A DNA stretch of 64,000 bases from an uncultured Pseudomonadales bacterium (GTDB lineage Bacteria > Pseudomonadota > Gammaproteobacteria > Pseudomonadales > Porticoccaceae), in NCBI GenBank assembly GCA_943788445.1, contig CALSQH010000003.1:372001-436000 (forward strand), read 5' to 3'. The notes beneath the pieces were generated by a model, which did no database searches, had not been told where the DNA came from, and worked only from the letters and a program-made list of their open reading frames with translations. The position numbers were made by a program, and so were the translations under genes. The stretch's first letter is position 1, and the number at the start of each line of letters is the position of its first letter. This document shows positions 47,182 through 56,466 of the stretch, piece after piece.

Positions 47182-48932
47182 AGATTCCCCCGCTTCGCCA
47201 ACATTGCTTTTAAGCTAGCAACATTGCGGTTCATATCCATATTGTCCGGCGTTACCTGCAACAGACGCAGCGCGTTGCCAGTCACTTCAGAAAACACCGG
47301 CGCTGCCACCAGACCGCCAAAATAATCGCCTTCCCGCGGCTCATCAATCACAACAATCGTCACTAAACGAGGGTTGTCGACCGGTGAGAGACCGGCAAAA
47401 ACTGACATGTAACGATGATCGTCGTAACCACCGCCAGCCTTGACCTTGTGCAATGTACCGGTCTTGCCACCCACAGAATAGCCATCAATCATGGCGCGCT
47501 TACCAGTACCCTTGTCACTGGCTGCCGCCTTCAGCATAGTACGAATACTTTTCACCAACTCGGCATCAGCCACCTGAACAGATTCCGGTGCTGACTCTAT
47601 CGCCGTCATACTGACTTCTTGGCGGGCGCCATCGTTCGCCAAAATTGAGTAGGCTCTGGCCAGCTGTAGCGAAGAAGCACTCAAACCGTAACCGAAAGCA
47701 AAGGTGGCCTGCGTCACTGAATCCCATTTTCGATAAGCGGGAAGATTACCCGCAGTCTCTGCCGGAAATCCGCTGCCAATACCCTCACCAAAACCCATCC
47801 GCTCGTAAAGCTCTCGAGTTGTATCCGGGTTGAGGTCCAAGGCAATTTTGGTGGTACCCACCTGGCTTGATTTAGTCAGAATACCGGCCATATCTAAGGT
47901 GCCGTAGTCGCGATGATCAACAAAGGTTTTGTAATCAACCTTTAAATAACCAGGACTGGTATTAATAACTGTCTCGGGCTTGAACTTACCACTCTCAAGC
48001 GCCGCCAACATAGTGAACGGCTTAACCGTGGAGCCGGGCTCCATCATATCGGTGACTGCACGATTACGAATAGAATCTGGACGTAAGTCAGAGCGGTCAT
48101 TGGGATTAAACGAAGGCTGATTGGCCATCGCCAACACTTCGCCCGTCTGCACATCGAGAACAACAACTGAGCCTGACTTGGCCTGATGCTTTTGCACCGA
48201 GGCTTTTAATGCGCGGTACGCGGCATACTGCACCCGCAGATCAATGCTCAATTTCAAATTATTACCCGGGCTTGCGGGCTTAATCAGCGCAATATTTTTA
48301 ATCACTCGACCCGCAAGATCTCTGACAACTTTCCTAGAGCCAGACTCGCCGGTTAAAATAGCGTTATAGGCGAGCTCCATACCCTCCTGCCCATCGTCAT
48401 TGATATCCGTAAAGCCAACCAACTGCGCCGTAACTTCACCGGCGGGATAGAATCGCTTGTATTCCTTACGGCCAGACACACCCGCGATCCGAAGCTCTAG
48501 AATGCGCTCAGCTTCAGGGGCTGGCAGCTGACGGGCGAGATACATAAAAGACTTGTTGCGATAGCGCTTTAAGCGAGCCTGCAATTGCGGAAATGACACA
48601 TTCAACGCTTTTGCGAGTTTCTCCACATCCGACGCAGAGGCGCTCTTTTGCATAATCTGAGGATCGGCTATCAAAGTCGTGACCGGGGTACTTACCGCCA
48701 GTGGCTCACCATTTCTATCGGTAATCAGGCCTCTGTGGGCAGGAATATTTTCACTGCGAATTGAACGAGAATCTCCCTGATGCTGCAGAAAATCACGGCC
48801 GCGCTCTTCACTGGTCATGATTTGTAGCTGAGCAATTTTGACCCCAACGATCACCGGCAGGGAGGCCAGGATCAACATTACAAAATAGTAACGCCAGCGC
48901 GGTATCACATGTTTTACCGTTTTCTTGGCCAC
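47178..48932 (-). CDS. ftsI: Septal transpeptidase FtsI (PBP3)
   Basis: A 584-residue class B penicillin-binding protein (E. coli FtsI 588). One helix lies at about 14-34, then the pedestal domain beginning ENIPAHRGLITDRNG near residue 61. The transpeptidase motifs are the nucleophile STVK at 301-304 and KTG at 490-492. The second motif, normally SxN, reads SSQ at 355-357 (KSSQVGTTK). It crosslinks septal wall with FtsW. The 3' end overlaps murE by 4 bp and ftsL ends 2 bp upstream. Confidence 0.96.
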   Translation of the reverse strand: MAKKTVKHVIPRWRYYFVMLILASLPVIVGVKIAQLQIMTSEERGRDFLQHQGDSRSIRSENIPAHRGLITDRNGEPLAVSTPVTTLIADPQIMQKSASASDVEKLAKALNVSFPQLQARLKRYRNKSFMYLARQLPAPEAERILELRIAGVSGRKEYKRFYPAGEVTAQLVGFTDINDDGQEGMELAYNAILTGESGSRKVVRDLAGRVIKNIALIKPASPGNNLKLSIDLRVQYAAYRALKASVQKHQAKSGSVVVLDVQTGEVLAMANQPSFNPNDRSDLRPDSIRNRAVTDMMEPGSTVKPFTMLAALESGKFKPETVINTSPGYLKVDYKTFVDHRDYGTLDMAGILTKSSQVGTTKIALDLNPDTTRELYERMGFGEGIGSGFPAETAGNLPAYRKWDSVTQATFAFGYGLSASSLQLARAYSILANDGARQEVSMTAIESAPESVQVADAELVKSIRTMLKAAASDKGTGKRAMIDGYSVGGKTGTLHKVKAGGGYDDHRYMSVFAGLSPVDNPRLVTIVVIDEPREGDYFGGLVAAPVFSEVTGNALRLLQVTPDNMDMNRNVASLKAMLAKRGNL

Positions 48933-48934
48933 TG

Positions 48935-49201
48935 TTATTGCTTCACCATCATAATTTCTTGGGGCTGCGGACTGTGCATATTCAGACTACCCGTAGCCAT
49001 AGTTTCTACCCGCTGCAGTGATCCCCAGGCGCTCTGCTCAAGTAAATATTTACCGTAAGCGACCTGCAGCTGATTTTTCTCCCGCTCAAGATCCGTTAAC
49101 TGGTCATACTTCTGCCTACAAACATGACTGACAAAAGCCACCGCCAATGCACTGCTAAGCACCAACAACCAAACCACCGCTATTCGCAGCGGACCACTCA
49201 T
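48935..49201 (-). CDS. ftsL: Cell division protein FtsL
   Basis: An 88-residue bitopic protein with one transmembrane helix (about 8-26) and a periplasmic leucine-zipper-like segment (QLTDLEREKNQLQVAYGK near 34-51). It forms the FtsQLB subcomplex; ftsB is not in the window. The C-terminal MHSPQPQEI block is typical of the gammaproteobacterial family. It is identified mainly by size, topology and position between rsmH and ftsI. The ATG at 49201 overlaps the rsmH stop by 4 bp. Confidence 0.93.
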   Translation of the reverse strand: MSGPLRIAVVWLLVLSSALAVAFVSHVCRQKYDQLTDLEREKNQLQVAYGKYLLEQSAWGSLQRVETMATGSLNMHSPQPQEIMMVKQ

Positions 49202-50127
49202 GCAACACGCTCAGCGATACGCATTACTGCGCTGCGCGAGCGCACGTTGCCATCTACTTCTGTGTCCTGCGGCTTTATTGCCTTGCCAATCTTTTTCAAA
49301 CGCACACCGCGCTCGACATCTCTAACCGGCAGGTTTTTTGGCAACTTTATGCCGCGCTCTTGGTCGCGAATAAAGCGCTTTACCTTGCGGTCTTCCAGCG
49401 AGTGAAAACTGATCACTACGAGTCGACCACCCACCTGCAGCAAATCTATAACCTGACTCAATAGCGAGCTCAAATCATCCAGCTCGCGATTGATGAAAAT
49501 TCGAATCGCCTGAAAAGCCTTGGTTGCTGGATTTCTGCCGCGCTCCCATGCCGGATGCGCATCCGCTAAAATCTTTGCCAACTGGACTGTTCGGGTAATT
49601 GGCGTCACGGCTCGCTCACGAACTACCGCCGCCGCCATACGCTTACCAAAACGCTCTTCGCCGTATTCTTTAATCACTTGCGCAATATCCGCTTCTGCCG
49701 CGCTGGCAATCCAATCTGCTGCCGATAATCCAGAGCTTGTATCCATTCTCATATCCAGTGGTCCATCACGCATAAAACTAAAGCCGCGCTCAGCCTGATC
49801 GAGCTGCGGGGAAGAAACACCAAGGTCAACTAACACACCAGCAATCTCTTCACCTTCCAACCAATCGCCCATATCGGCAAACGAGCCATGCACAATCGTC
49901 AATCTTTTCTCATCAGCAAACCGCTCACGGCCCGCCTGAATAGCCTGAGGATCCTTATCGATCGCCAGCACCCTACCCTTGTCAGATAGCCTTGAAAGCA
50001 ATTCGGCAGTGTGCCCGCCACGCCCAAAAGTGCCATCCACATAAAACCCATCTGGATTTATAACCAGAGCGTCGACAGCTTCATGTAATAAAACTGTTGT
50101 GTGCTCTGGCTTTTCAATGTCATTCAC
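49198..50127 (-). CDS. rsmH: 16S rRNA m4C1402 methyltransferase RsmH (MraW)
   Basis: A SAM-dependent enzyme that methylates N4 of C1402 in 16S rRNA. From GTG at 50127 it has 309 residues (E. coli 313); the frame also allows TTG at 50145, which would overlap mraZ. The block HTTVLLHEAVDAL comes 8 residues in, and DGTFGRGGHTAELL is the SAM loop. LVDLGVSSPQLDQAERGFSF (family signature) lies near 95, and VISFHSLEDRKVKRFI near 238. It is the second gene of the dcw operon, after mraZ. Confidence 0.95.
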   Translation of the reverse strand: MNDIEKPEHTTVLLHEAVDALVINPDGFYVDGTFGRGGHTAELLSRLSDKGRVLAIDKDPQAIQAGRERFADEKRLTIVHGSFADMGDWLEGEEIAGVLVDLGVSSPQLDQAERGFSFMRDGPLDMRMDTSSGLSAADWIASAAEADIAQVIKEYGEERFGKRMAAAVVRERAVTPITRTVQLAKILADAHPAWERGRNPATKAFQAIRIFINRELDDLSSLLSQVIDLLQVGGRLVVISFHSLEDRKVKRFIRDQERGIKLPKNLPVRDVERGVRLKKIGKAIKPQDTEVDGNVRSRSAVMRIAERVA

Positions 50128-50138
50128 TACAGGCGCCC

Positions 50139-50606
50139 CTACCAAGAGAGATTTTTTAAAGCTTCCGACATGTTCTCTCGATCGAGAAGCATGCTTCGAT
50201 AAGTTTCCTGAGATTTCTCACGCTCAGCATTCCAGTTCTCTTCTGACCAGATCTCCAAGCGCTGCGTACGCCCCACCAGAACAAGCTTTTTCTCAAGCTG
50301 CGCATAACCGCGCAATTCTGGTGGAATAAGAATTCGTCCACTGCCATCAACCTGAAGGTCTTTGGCCTGACCGACAACAAAACGGCTGAGCATTTCACCC
50401 AGATCGTCCATTGCTGGCAGAGCGGCAACTTTTTCTTCAAATTTTTTCCATTCGGGAAGCGGTGAGAGCGTTAGGCAGGTAGACTTCATATCGATGGTAA
50501 TAACCAAGTCGCCACGACATATTTCATCGAGCAGGGCACGGTAGCGAGTCGGAATTGCCATCCGGCCCTTAGTATCCATATTGATTGGATCACTACCTTT
50601 AAACAC
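50139..50606 (-). CDS. mraZ: Transcriptional regulator MraZ
   Basis: A 155-residue protein with two AbrB/SpoVT-like half domains. The DTKGRMAIPTRYR motif near residue 11 and DGSGRILIPPELR near 91 are the paired DXXXR signatures. MraZ forms rings, binds direct repeats upstream of its own gene and represses the dcw operon. The start is GTG at 50606 with AGGAAGG upstream. Three TGGG/GTGGC repeats at 10-bp spacing lie about 50 bp before the gene. Confidence 0.97.
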   Translation of the reverse strand: MFKGSDPINMDTKGRMAIPTRYRALLDEICRGDLVITIDMKSTCLTLSPLPEWKKFEEKVAALPAMDDLGEMLSRFVVGQAKDLQVDGSGRILIPPELRGYAQLEKKLVLVGRTQRLEIWSEENWNAEREKSQETYRSMLLDRENMSEALKNLSW

Positions 50607-50654
50607 TTTTCACCCTTCCTATCACCGTTGATATAGTTATCGGCGATCTAAATT

Positions 50655-50681
50655 CGCCACTTTTTGCCACTTTTACCCATA
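50655..50681 (-). promoter_or_regulatory. MraZ-binding direct repeats (mraZ box)
   Basis: On the minus strand ATGGGTAAA, AGTGGCAAAA and AGTGGCGAA put three (T/G)TGG(G/C) units at about 10-bp spacing, as in the known MraZ operator (TGGGN with 5-bp spacers). It lies just downstream of the likely promoter. Confidence 0.7.
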
Positions 50682-50686
50682 TGTGT

Positions 50687-50715
50687 ACACTATTGGCAGG
50701 CGGTATCAAAGTCAA
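50687..50715 (-). promoter_or_regulatory. Possible dcw operon promoter (Pmra)
   Basis: On the minus strand TTGACT, a 17-bp spacer and TAGTGT. The -35 is good and the -10 weak. Its position just before the MraZ repeats supports the assignment. Confidence 0.45.
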
Positions 50716-50948
50716 GCATCGATCAAGGCTAAAAAAGTGAGTAAAATCAGTAAGTTCCGACAATATACTGAGTTTCTACAGAGTGCGACTGAAGGGTCTA
50801 AATAATTAGCAATATAAAACATAAACGTAAAGCTAGAAGTTAATGTAACTTCTAGCTTTGCTTGGTTTTAAGAATAATTTGAGCTATTTTTCGATTTTAA
50901 TATAGCTAAACGGAATATCCTATCTGAGCAGATGAGATAAAAAATTAG
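50716..50948. other. Spacer between the dcw promoter and rnpB
   Basis: With the mraZ leader, about 340 bp separate mraZ from rnpB. Apart from the mraZ box, the promoter and the perfect hairpin at 50829-50859, I see no gene or repeat. Confidence 0.6.
50829..50859. terminator. Perfect 14-bp hairpin after rnpB
   Basis: AAAGCTAGAAGTTA, loop ATG, TAACTTCTAGCTTT. It lies about 90 bp after the RNase P RNA 3' end on the minus strand. It lacks a clean T-run, so it may be a weak terminator or a processing stop. Confidence 0.55.
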
Positions 50949-51328
<380 letters not shown>

Positions 51329-51440
51329 GCGGTTAGGATAGCACAGCAAGGGGTTTTTAGGACTTTTAAAATACCCTGCTTTGTAAATATCTTATTTTTA
51401 AATCTAGGGTGATTTGCTTGGTGTTAGTTGGTTTAAGATA

Positions 51441-51588
51441 GCCCCTTTGCACCCCCTTGAGATCGGTCCCATGGGTTTTAAATTTTCAGCGCTCACGCAA
51501 CTCACTTCGTTCAAACAAGCGTTCGCTCAATCTGAAAATTTCAAACCCATAAGCGGGCCCTGACTGATCTCAAGGGGGTGCAAAGGGA
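51441..51588. repeat. Palindromic element, family 1, copy 2
   Basis: The left arm (CCCTTTGCACCCCCTTGAG) and the right arm (CTCAAGGGGGTGCAAAGGG) pair over about 23 bp. The inner arms (CCCATGGGTTTTAAATTTTC and CTGAAAATTTCAAACCCAT) match copy 1 at 11101-11257 in opposite orientation. The two copies share GATC at the arm junction and GGGCCCTGA on one side only. Confidence 0.85.
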
Positions 51589-51868
51589 CTATACGAATTA
51601 TCGCAGTACACTCAAGAATATCTGAATTAGACTTAATCTTAGGCTTCCTACTAACCTTACCTCTCAAAATCGTGACCAGCATGGATGTTCAAAAAAGCGT
51701 TCGCGTTACGTAAAAATCTTAAACCCATGAACGAGCCCATACGGATCTCAAGGGTATACAAAGGAGCTATTTGAACTATCACAGCACACCAAAATATATC
51801 TGAATTACGCTCGATCTTCGAGCTTGCCTATAACCCTTACCCCTTCAAGACCGTGACCAGCATGGATG
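51541..51868 (+). repeat. Diverged tandem duplication, about 180-bp period
   Basis: Segment 1 (about 51543-51687) and segment 2 (about 51721-51868) align end to end. Both start AAACCCAT, share GATCTCAAGG, ATATCTGAATTA and CTTAC, and end GTGACCAGCATGGATG. The first unit ends inside a truncated family 2 core that is joined directly to a truncated family 1 core. Confidence 0.75.
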
Positions 51869-51933
51869 CTGGTCCCGAGACTACAGGGATGTATTCACGT
51901 CGTGTCTTGAAGGGATAAGGGTTATAGGCAAGC
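51822..51933. repeat. Palindromic element, family 2, copy B
   Basis: The arms GCTTGCCTATAACCCTTACC (51822 on) and GGGTTATAGGCAAGC (ending 51933) are complementary over 29 bp with one mismatch. The core shares CCGTGA, a small stem around GCATGGATGC, and GTATTCACGTCGTGTCTTGA with copy A at 27119-27230. The small stem is CCAGCAT/ATGCTGG here and AGTGGCAT/ATGCCGCT there. Confidence 0.87.
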
Positions 51934-51973
51934 CCCTCCCAACAAGCCCAACCAAAACAAAAAGTAATCGGCA

Positions 51974-52012
51974 GGGAGATCTCTCGTCGCTTCGCTCTGT
52001 CGAGATGACAGA
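51974..52012 (+). repeat. Short dispersed repeat copy
   Basis: GGGAGATCTCTCGTCGCTTC then GCTCTGTCGAGATGACAG. It differs from the copies at 11291 and 25079 by paired changes (CCC to TCT, GGG to GAG) that keep the ends complementary. Confidence 0.75.
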
Positions 52013-52135
52013 ATAAGGAAGAGCACCGGGGTAACAGAATTATAGGAAGCAGAGATGACAGGCTAAAGTAGAAAGCCGAGACAGCAAAATTGGGTAAAAG
52101 CCTGCCAGAAATGACAGGCTAAATTTCGAAAGTAA

Positions 52136-52405
52136 TTACTTAGTGTCAGACAGCAGAGGATGACCTGCAGGAAGCTGACGAGAAATCCACAGCGCCAATT
52201 TATGACGCATATTCGGGTCGCTGATATCATTCTTCGCCAACGGCTGAATCAACTTATCCTCCACCAACACCTTATAGATAAACTCAACCTTCAACTTGAC
52301 CGAATCCTGCCCCTCAATCACACCATAGGCACGCTTTTGAGCGTACACAGCGCCAACCTGAAGCGCCTTCTTAACCAACTCCACCTCATTAGGTAACTTT
52401 GACAT
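52136..52405 (-). CDS. DUF5062 family protein
   Basis: An 89-residue soluble, probably helical protein. LKVEFIYKVLVEDKLIQPL near residue 37 and the C-terminal PNMRHKLALWISRQLP block are typical of DUF5062, known mainly from marine gammaproteobacteria. Function is unknown. The start is ATG at 52405 with GAGGAG upstream. It follows purL on the same strand after 24 bp, so it may be co-transcribed, although its good ribosome site allows independent translation. Confidence 0.75.
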   Translation of the reverse strand: MSKLPNEVELVKKALQVGAVYAQKRAYGVIEGQDSVKLKVEFIYKVLVEDKLIQPLAKNDISDPNMRHKLALWISRQLPAGHPLLSDTK

Positions 52406-52429
52406 AAACCGCTCCTCAATCTTAACTAG

Positions 52430-55400
52430 TTAGTCTGCAAACTTACGCGCATTTCTGAACATACGCATCCAAGCACCATCCTCACCCCAATCCTCAGGGT
52501 GCCATGAATTAGACACAGTGCGATACACCCGCTCTGGGTGTGGCATCATCAATGTCGCACGGCCATCACTACTCGAAACACCCGTAATACCCTCCGGAGA
52601 ACCATTTGGATTAGCCGGATAAGTGCTGGCAACAGCACCATGATTATCCAAAAAGCGCATAGCAATTTGATTGCTGTCCAGTAACCTCTGCATCGCTTTC
52701 TGAGATGAGAATTCAGCGCGACCCTCACCGTGCGAAATAGCGATTGGCATATGCGAACCAGCCATTCCCTGAAGGAAAATCGAAGGGGACTCCTCAACCC
52801 GAACCAGCGAGAATCTCGCCTCAAACTGCTCGGAGAGATTGCGCACAAAGCGCGGCCAGAGTTCGGCGCCGGGAATCAATGTTTTCAAATTACTCAACAT
52901 CTGACAACCATTACAGACACCGAGACTAAAGCTGTCAGAACGATGGAAAAAGGCTTGAAACTGATCGCGAATCTGCTCGTTGAACAACACAGTTTTAGCC
53001 CAGCCCTCACCGGCACCCAACACATCACCGTAAGAGAAGCCGCCACAGGCGATCACGCCAGAGAAATCAGCCAGAGTCCGGCGACCCGCCAGCAAATCGC
53101 TCATATGAACATCCACCGAATTAAAGCCCGCGCGATCAAATGCTGCGGCCATTTCCAAATGACTGTTAACACCCTGCTCACGCAGAATGGCGACAGCAGG
53201 TCGCACACCACTATTGATATAGGGCGCGGCAATATCTTCTTCAGGGTTGTAAGTAAGGTTGGCGGAAAGACCCGGATCATCCATACGCAGAGTATTAAAC
53301 TCTTCCCAAGCACAGTCAGCGTTATCTCGCAGAGCGGCCATTCGATAGGAGGTTTCACCCCAGGTGCGCTGTAAATCTACCCTTGGGCGGATAAACAGTG
53401 AGCGTTCATTTTTATCTATCTTCAGCTCTTGGTAATCATTTAAGCCACCCAGCAGATGGACATCCACCCCCGCTTTACTGAAACGCTCAGTAATCTCAGC
53501 AGTACGCGCTGCACTGACCTGAATAACTGCACCAAGCTCTTCATTAAACAGTGCGGCAATCGGATCATCGCCAAGGGTTTGCACATCAACAGAAACACCC
53601 ACATGACCGGCAAAAGACATCTCAGCCAGGGTTGTTAACAGACCGCCATCCGAGCGATCGTGATAGGCGAGAATATCGCCCTGCTCGAGGGAAACCTGCA
53701 TGGCATCAAAGAAGCCCTTTAATAGCGCGGGGTTATCCAAGTCTGGTGCAGTGTCGCCCATCTCGCTATTGACCTGAGCCAAAATCGAGCCACCCATACG
53801 GTTGGCGCCGGCACCCAAATCCAACAGCAACAGCTGCGTCTCACCGCAGTCAGTTCGCAACTGAGGCGTCAGGGTTTTACGTACATCCAGAACGGGTGAA
53901 AATGCAGTAATAACTAATGACATAGGTGATGTAACGGCTTTATCTTCACCGCGGTCATTCCAGGTGGTGCGCATTGACATAGAATCTTTGCCCACTGGAA
54001 TCGTAATTCCCAGCGCCGGACAGAGCTCCATACCCACAGCCTGAACCGTGCGGTAAAGCTTTTCATCTTCACCAGGGTGCCCTGCAGGACTCATCCAGTT
54101 GGCAGATAACTTAATATCTTTAAGATCACCAATCCGTGTCGCGGCTATATTAGTAATCGCCTCACCAATGGCCATACGCCCAGAGGCGGGAGCATTGATC
54201 AGCGCTAAGGGAGTGCGTTCACCCATAGCCATAGCTTCACCGGCAGTACTGTCATAAGTCACGGTAGTGACAGCGCAGTCCGCTACTGGAACCTGCCAAG
54301 GACCAACCATCTGATCCCGTGCGACCATACCACCAACGCTTCGATCACCAATGGTAATCAAGAAGCTTTTACTCGCGACAGTCGGATGACGCAGTACTTG
54401 GAATACCGCATCATCAACATTCAGGTCTGAGGTTGAAAAAGGCGTGGCATTGATCTCTTGGGTCTCGGCGACACGGTGCATTTTTGGCGCCTTGCCAAAC
54501 AACACTGACATCGGCAGCTCGACGGGATCATTGTCAAAATGGCTATCGCTGACGGTAATTCTTTTATCTTCGATAGCCTCACCCACCACGGCTACAGGGC
54601 AGCGTTCGCGGTGACAAATTTCTAGAAAACGGGTTAGATCGCGAGGAAGAATGGCCAACACATAGCGCTCTTGAGCTTCGTTACACCAGATTTCAACGGG
54701 CGCCATGCCCGGCTCATCATTGGGCACCTTGCGCAGCTGGAAATGTCCGCCGGTACCACCATCTTTAACTAACTCGGGTAGCGCATTGGACAGACCGCCA
54801 GCCCCCACATCGTGGATAAAGGCAATGGGGTTGTGATCACCCTGTTGCCAGCACTGGTCAATCACTTCCTGACAACGTCGCTCAATTTCAGGGTTTTGGC
54901 GCTGCACTGAGGCAAAATCCAGATCCGCTGAACTAGAACCGGTCGCCATCGACGATGCAGCTCCACCGCCGAGGCCAATCAACATCGCTGGCCCGCCTAA
55001 AACGACTAACTGCGCACCGGGTTCAAACTCAGGCTTATCAACATGATCTTCACGGATATTTCCGTAACCACCAGCGATCATTATCGGCTTGTGATAGCCG
55101 CGGCGCTGACCGTCAAAATCCACTTCAAAGGTACGAAGATAACCACAGATATTGGGTCGACCAAATTCATTGTTAAATGCCGCGCCACCAATCGGGCCCT
55201 CAAGCATAATATCCAGTGCCGAGACAATTCGCTCCGGCTTACCGTAGTCTTCTTCCCAAGACTGACGATAGTTGGGAATATTTAAATTGGAAACACTGAA
55301 ACCAACCAAACCAACCTTGGGCTTAGAGCCACGACCCACTGCTCCCTCGTCGCGAATCTCACCACCTGAACCGGTGCCTGCTCCAGAATAGGGGGAGATA

Positions 55401-56317
55401 GCAGTCGGGTGGTTGTGGGTTTCAACCTTCATTAATAGATGCACAGGCTCTTGATTGTAGCCGTAGAGCTTAGTCTCCGGGTCGGGGAAAAAACGCCCGC
55501 CTTTAGTGCCAGCCACAACAGCTGCATTATCGGAATACGCTGAGAGTACGTTCTCACCGTTGACCTTATAGGTGTTGCGAATCATGCCAAACAGCGAATG
55601 TTCTTGCTCTTCCCCATCCAGAGTCCAGCTGGCATTAAATATTTTATGTCGGCAGTGTTCTGAATTGGCCTGAGCAAACATCATCAACTCAACATCGGTT
55701 GGGTTGCGCTTGAGTTCTTTAAAGCTATCCACCAGATAGTCGATCTCATCGTCGGCAAGCGCCAAACCGAGCTCTACATTGGCCGTTTTCAACGCATCAA
55801 CACCGCCGCCGAGGGTATCAACGCTAGTGACTGGTGCCGGTTGCTGATGGCTAAACAACACCTCAGCCTTATTTAAATCATCAAGCACAGCCTCAACCAT
55901 ACGGTCGTGCAACTCAGTCGCCAACGCCGCCAGCTGAGACTCGCTGAGCAACATTTCGGCGTGAACATAGTAAGCCGTACCACGCTCAACTCTAACCACC
56001 TGATTAAGACCACAGTTGTGAGCAATATCAGTAGCCTTACTAGACCAGGGAGATATAGTCCCGGGTCGTGGCACAACCAAAATCAACTGGCCTTTAGTGG
56101 ATGTTTTATCTTCCCGCGGCCCATAGGTAAGTAGTGCCTTTAGCGTTTCTGCAGCGTTATCACTGAGAGGTTCTCTAAGATCAGCAAAATGGGTATATTC
56201 CGCGTACACCGACACCAGAGAGGGCAAAGTTTTTTGCAGAGTGCTAAGTAATTTTTTACGTCGAAACGCAGACAGAGAGGGTGCGCCACTGAGGATCATC
56301 ATAGATGGAGTGCTCAT
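52430..56317 (-). CDS. purL: Phosphoribosylformylglycinamidine synthase (FGAM synthase)
   Basis: A 1295-residue enzyme from the ATG at 56317 (E. coli PurL also 1295); the open frame continues 102 bp upstream, but the first 34 residues do not resemble PurL. ATP-dependent step 4 of purine synthesis: FGAR plus glutamine to FGAM. The N-terminal domain is followed by the linker and two AIRS-like halves ([14 protein letters not shown] near residue 205, [13 protein letters not shown] near 300, [11 protein letters not shown] near 510) and a C-terminal class I glutaminase with [11 protein letters not shown] near 1130 and MPHPERVYR near 1258. It is the large single-chain proteobacterial type. Confidence 0.97.
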   Translation of the reverse strand: MSTPSMMILSGAPSLSAFRRKKLLSTLQKTLPSLVSVYAEYTHFADLREPLSDNAAETLKALLTYGPREDKTSTKGQLILVVPRPGTISPWSSKATDIAHNCGLNQVVRVERGTAYYVHAEMLLSESQLAALATELHDRMVEAVLDDLNKAEVLFSHQQPAPVTSVDTLGGGVDALKTANVELGLALADDEIDYLVDSFKELKRNPTDVELMMFAQANSEHCRHKIFNASWTLDGEEQEHSLFGMIRNTYKVNGENVLSAYSDNAAVVAGTKGGRFFPDPETKLYGYNQEPVHLLMKVETHNHPTAISPYSGAGTGSGGEIRDEGAVGRGSKPKVGLVGFSVSNLNIPNYRQSWEEDYGKPERIVSALDIMLEGPIGGAAFNNEFGRPNICGYLRTFEVDFDGQRRGYHKPIMIAGGYGNIREDHVDKPEFEPGAQLVVLGGPAMLIGLGGGAASSMATGSSSADLDFASVQRQNPEIERRCQEVIDQCWQQGDHNPIAFIHDVGAGGLSNALPELVKDGGTGGHFQLRKVPNDEPGMAPVEIWCNEAQERYVLAILPRDLTRFLEICHRERCPVAVVGEAIEDKRITVSDSHFDNDPVELPMSVLFGKAPKMHRVAETQEINATPFSTSDLNVDDAVFQVLRHPTVASKSFLITIGDRSVGGMVARDQMVGPWQVPVADCAVTTVTYDSTAGEAMAMGERTPLALINAPASGRMAIGEAITNIAATRIGDLKDIKLSANWMSPAGHPGEDEKLYRTVQAVGMELCPALGITIPVGKDSMSMRTTWNDRGEDKAVTSPMSLVITAFSPVLDVRKTLTPQLRTDCGETQLLLLDLGAGANRMGGSILAQVNSEMGDTAPDLDNPALLKGFFDAMQVSLEQGDILAYHDRSDGGLLTTLAEMSFAGHVGVSVDVQTLGDDPIAALFNEELGAVIQVSAARTAEITERFSKAGVDVHLLGGLNDYQELKIDKNERSLFIRPRVDLQRTWGETSYRMAALRDNADCAWEEFNTLRMDDPGLSANLTYNPEEDIAAPYINSGVRPAVAILREQGVNSHLEMAAAFDRAGFNSVDVHMSDLLAGRRTLADFSGVIACGGFSYGDVLGAGEGWAKTVLFNEQIRDQFQAFFHRSDSFSLGVCNGCQMLSNLKTLIPGAELWPRFVRNLSEQFEARFSLVRVEESPSIFLQGMAGSHMPIAISHGEGRAEFSSQKAMQRLLDSNQIAMRFLDNHGAVASTYPANPNGSPEGITGVSSSDGRATLMMPHPERVYRTVSNSWHPEDWGEDGAWMRMFRNARKFAD

Positions 56318-56466
56318 ATTCATCTGATTGAGAAAGCACGCCATTCTAGCTGAAAAAAGCGCGCGTAGGCAGATAGAATTTAGCAAACCATGTACAATTC
56401 TTTCAGCGCGGGAAATCACAAGATAGATAATCCACAGCTTTTTGCAATTGGCGGCCTAAAAATTCC

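Larger units (their letters stand above)
51329..52135. other. Repeat-rich intergenic island between rnpB and the DUF5062 gene
   Basis: About 800 bp without a credible gene. It holds one complete family 1 palindrome, one complete family 2 palindrome, a tandem duplication of about 180 bp made from parts of both, one short dispersed repeat, and near 52051 and 52108 two copies of ATGACAGGCTAAA. This is the densest repeat cluster in the window. Confidence 0.85.

Noticed and set aside
51822..51933. Integron attC site
   Set aside because: The palindrome has the right size, but there is no GTTRRRY core, no cassette gene and no integrase; the same core recurs with other arms at 27.1 kb.
56318..56419. 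N-terminal extension of PurL (34 residues)
   Set aside because: It does not resemble PurL; the start at 56317 gives the exact family length.
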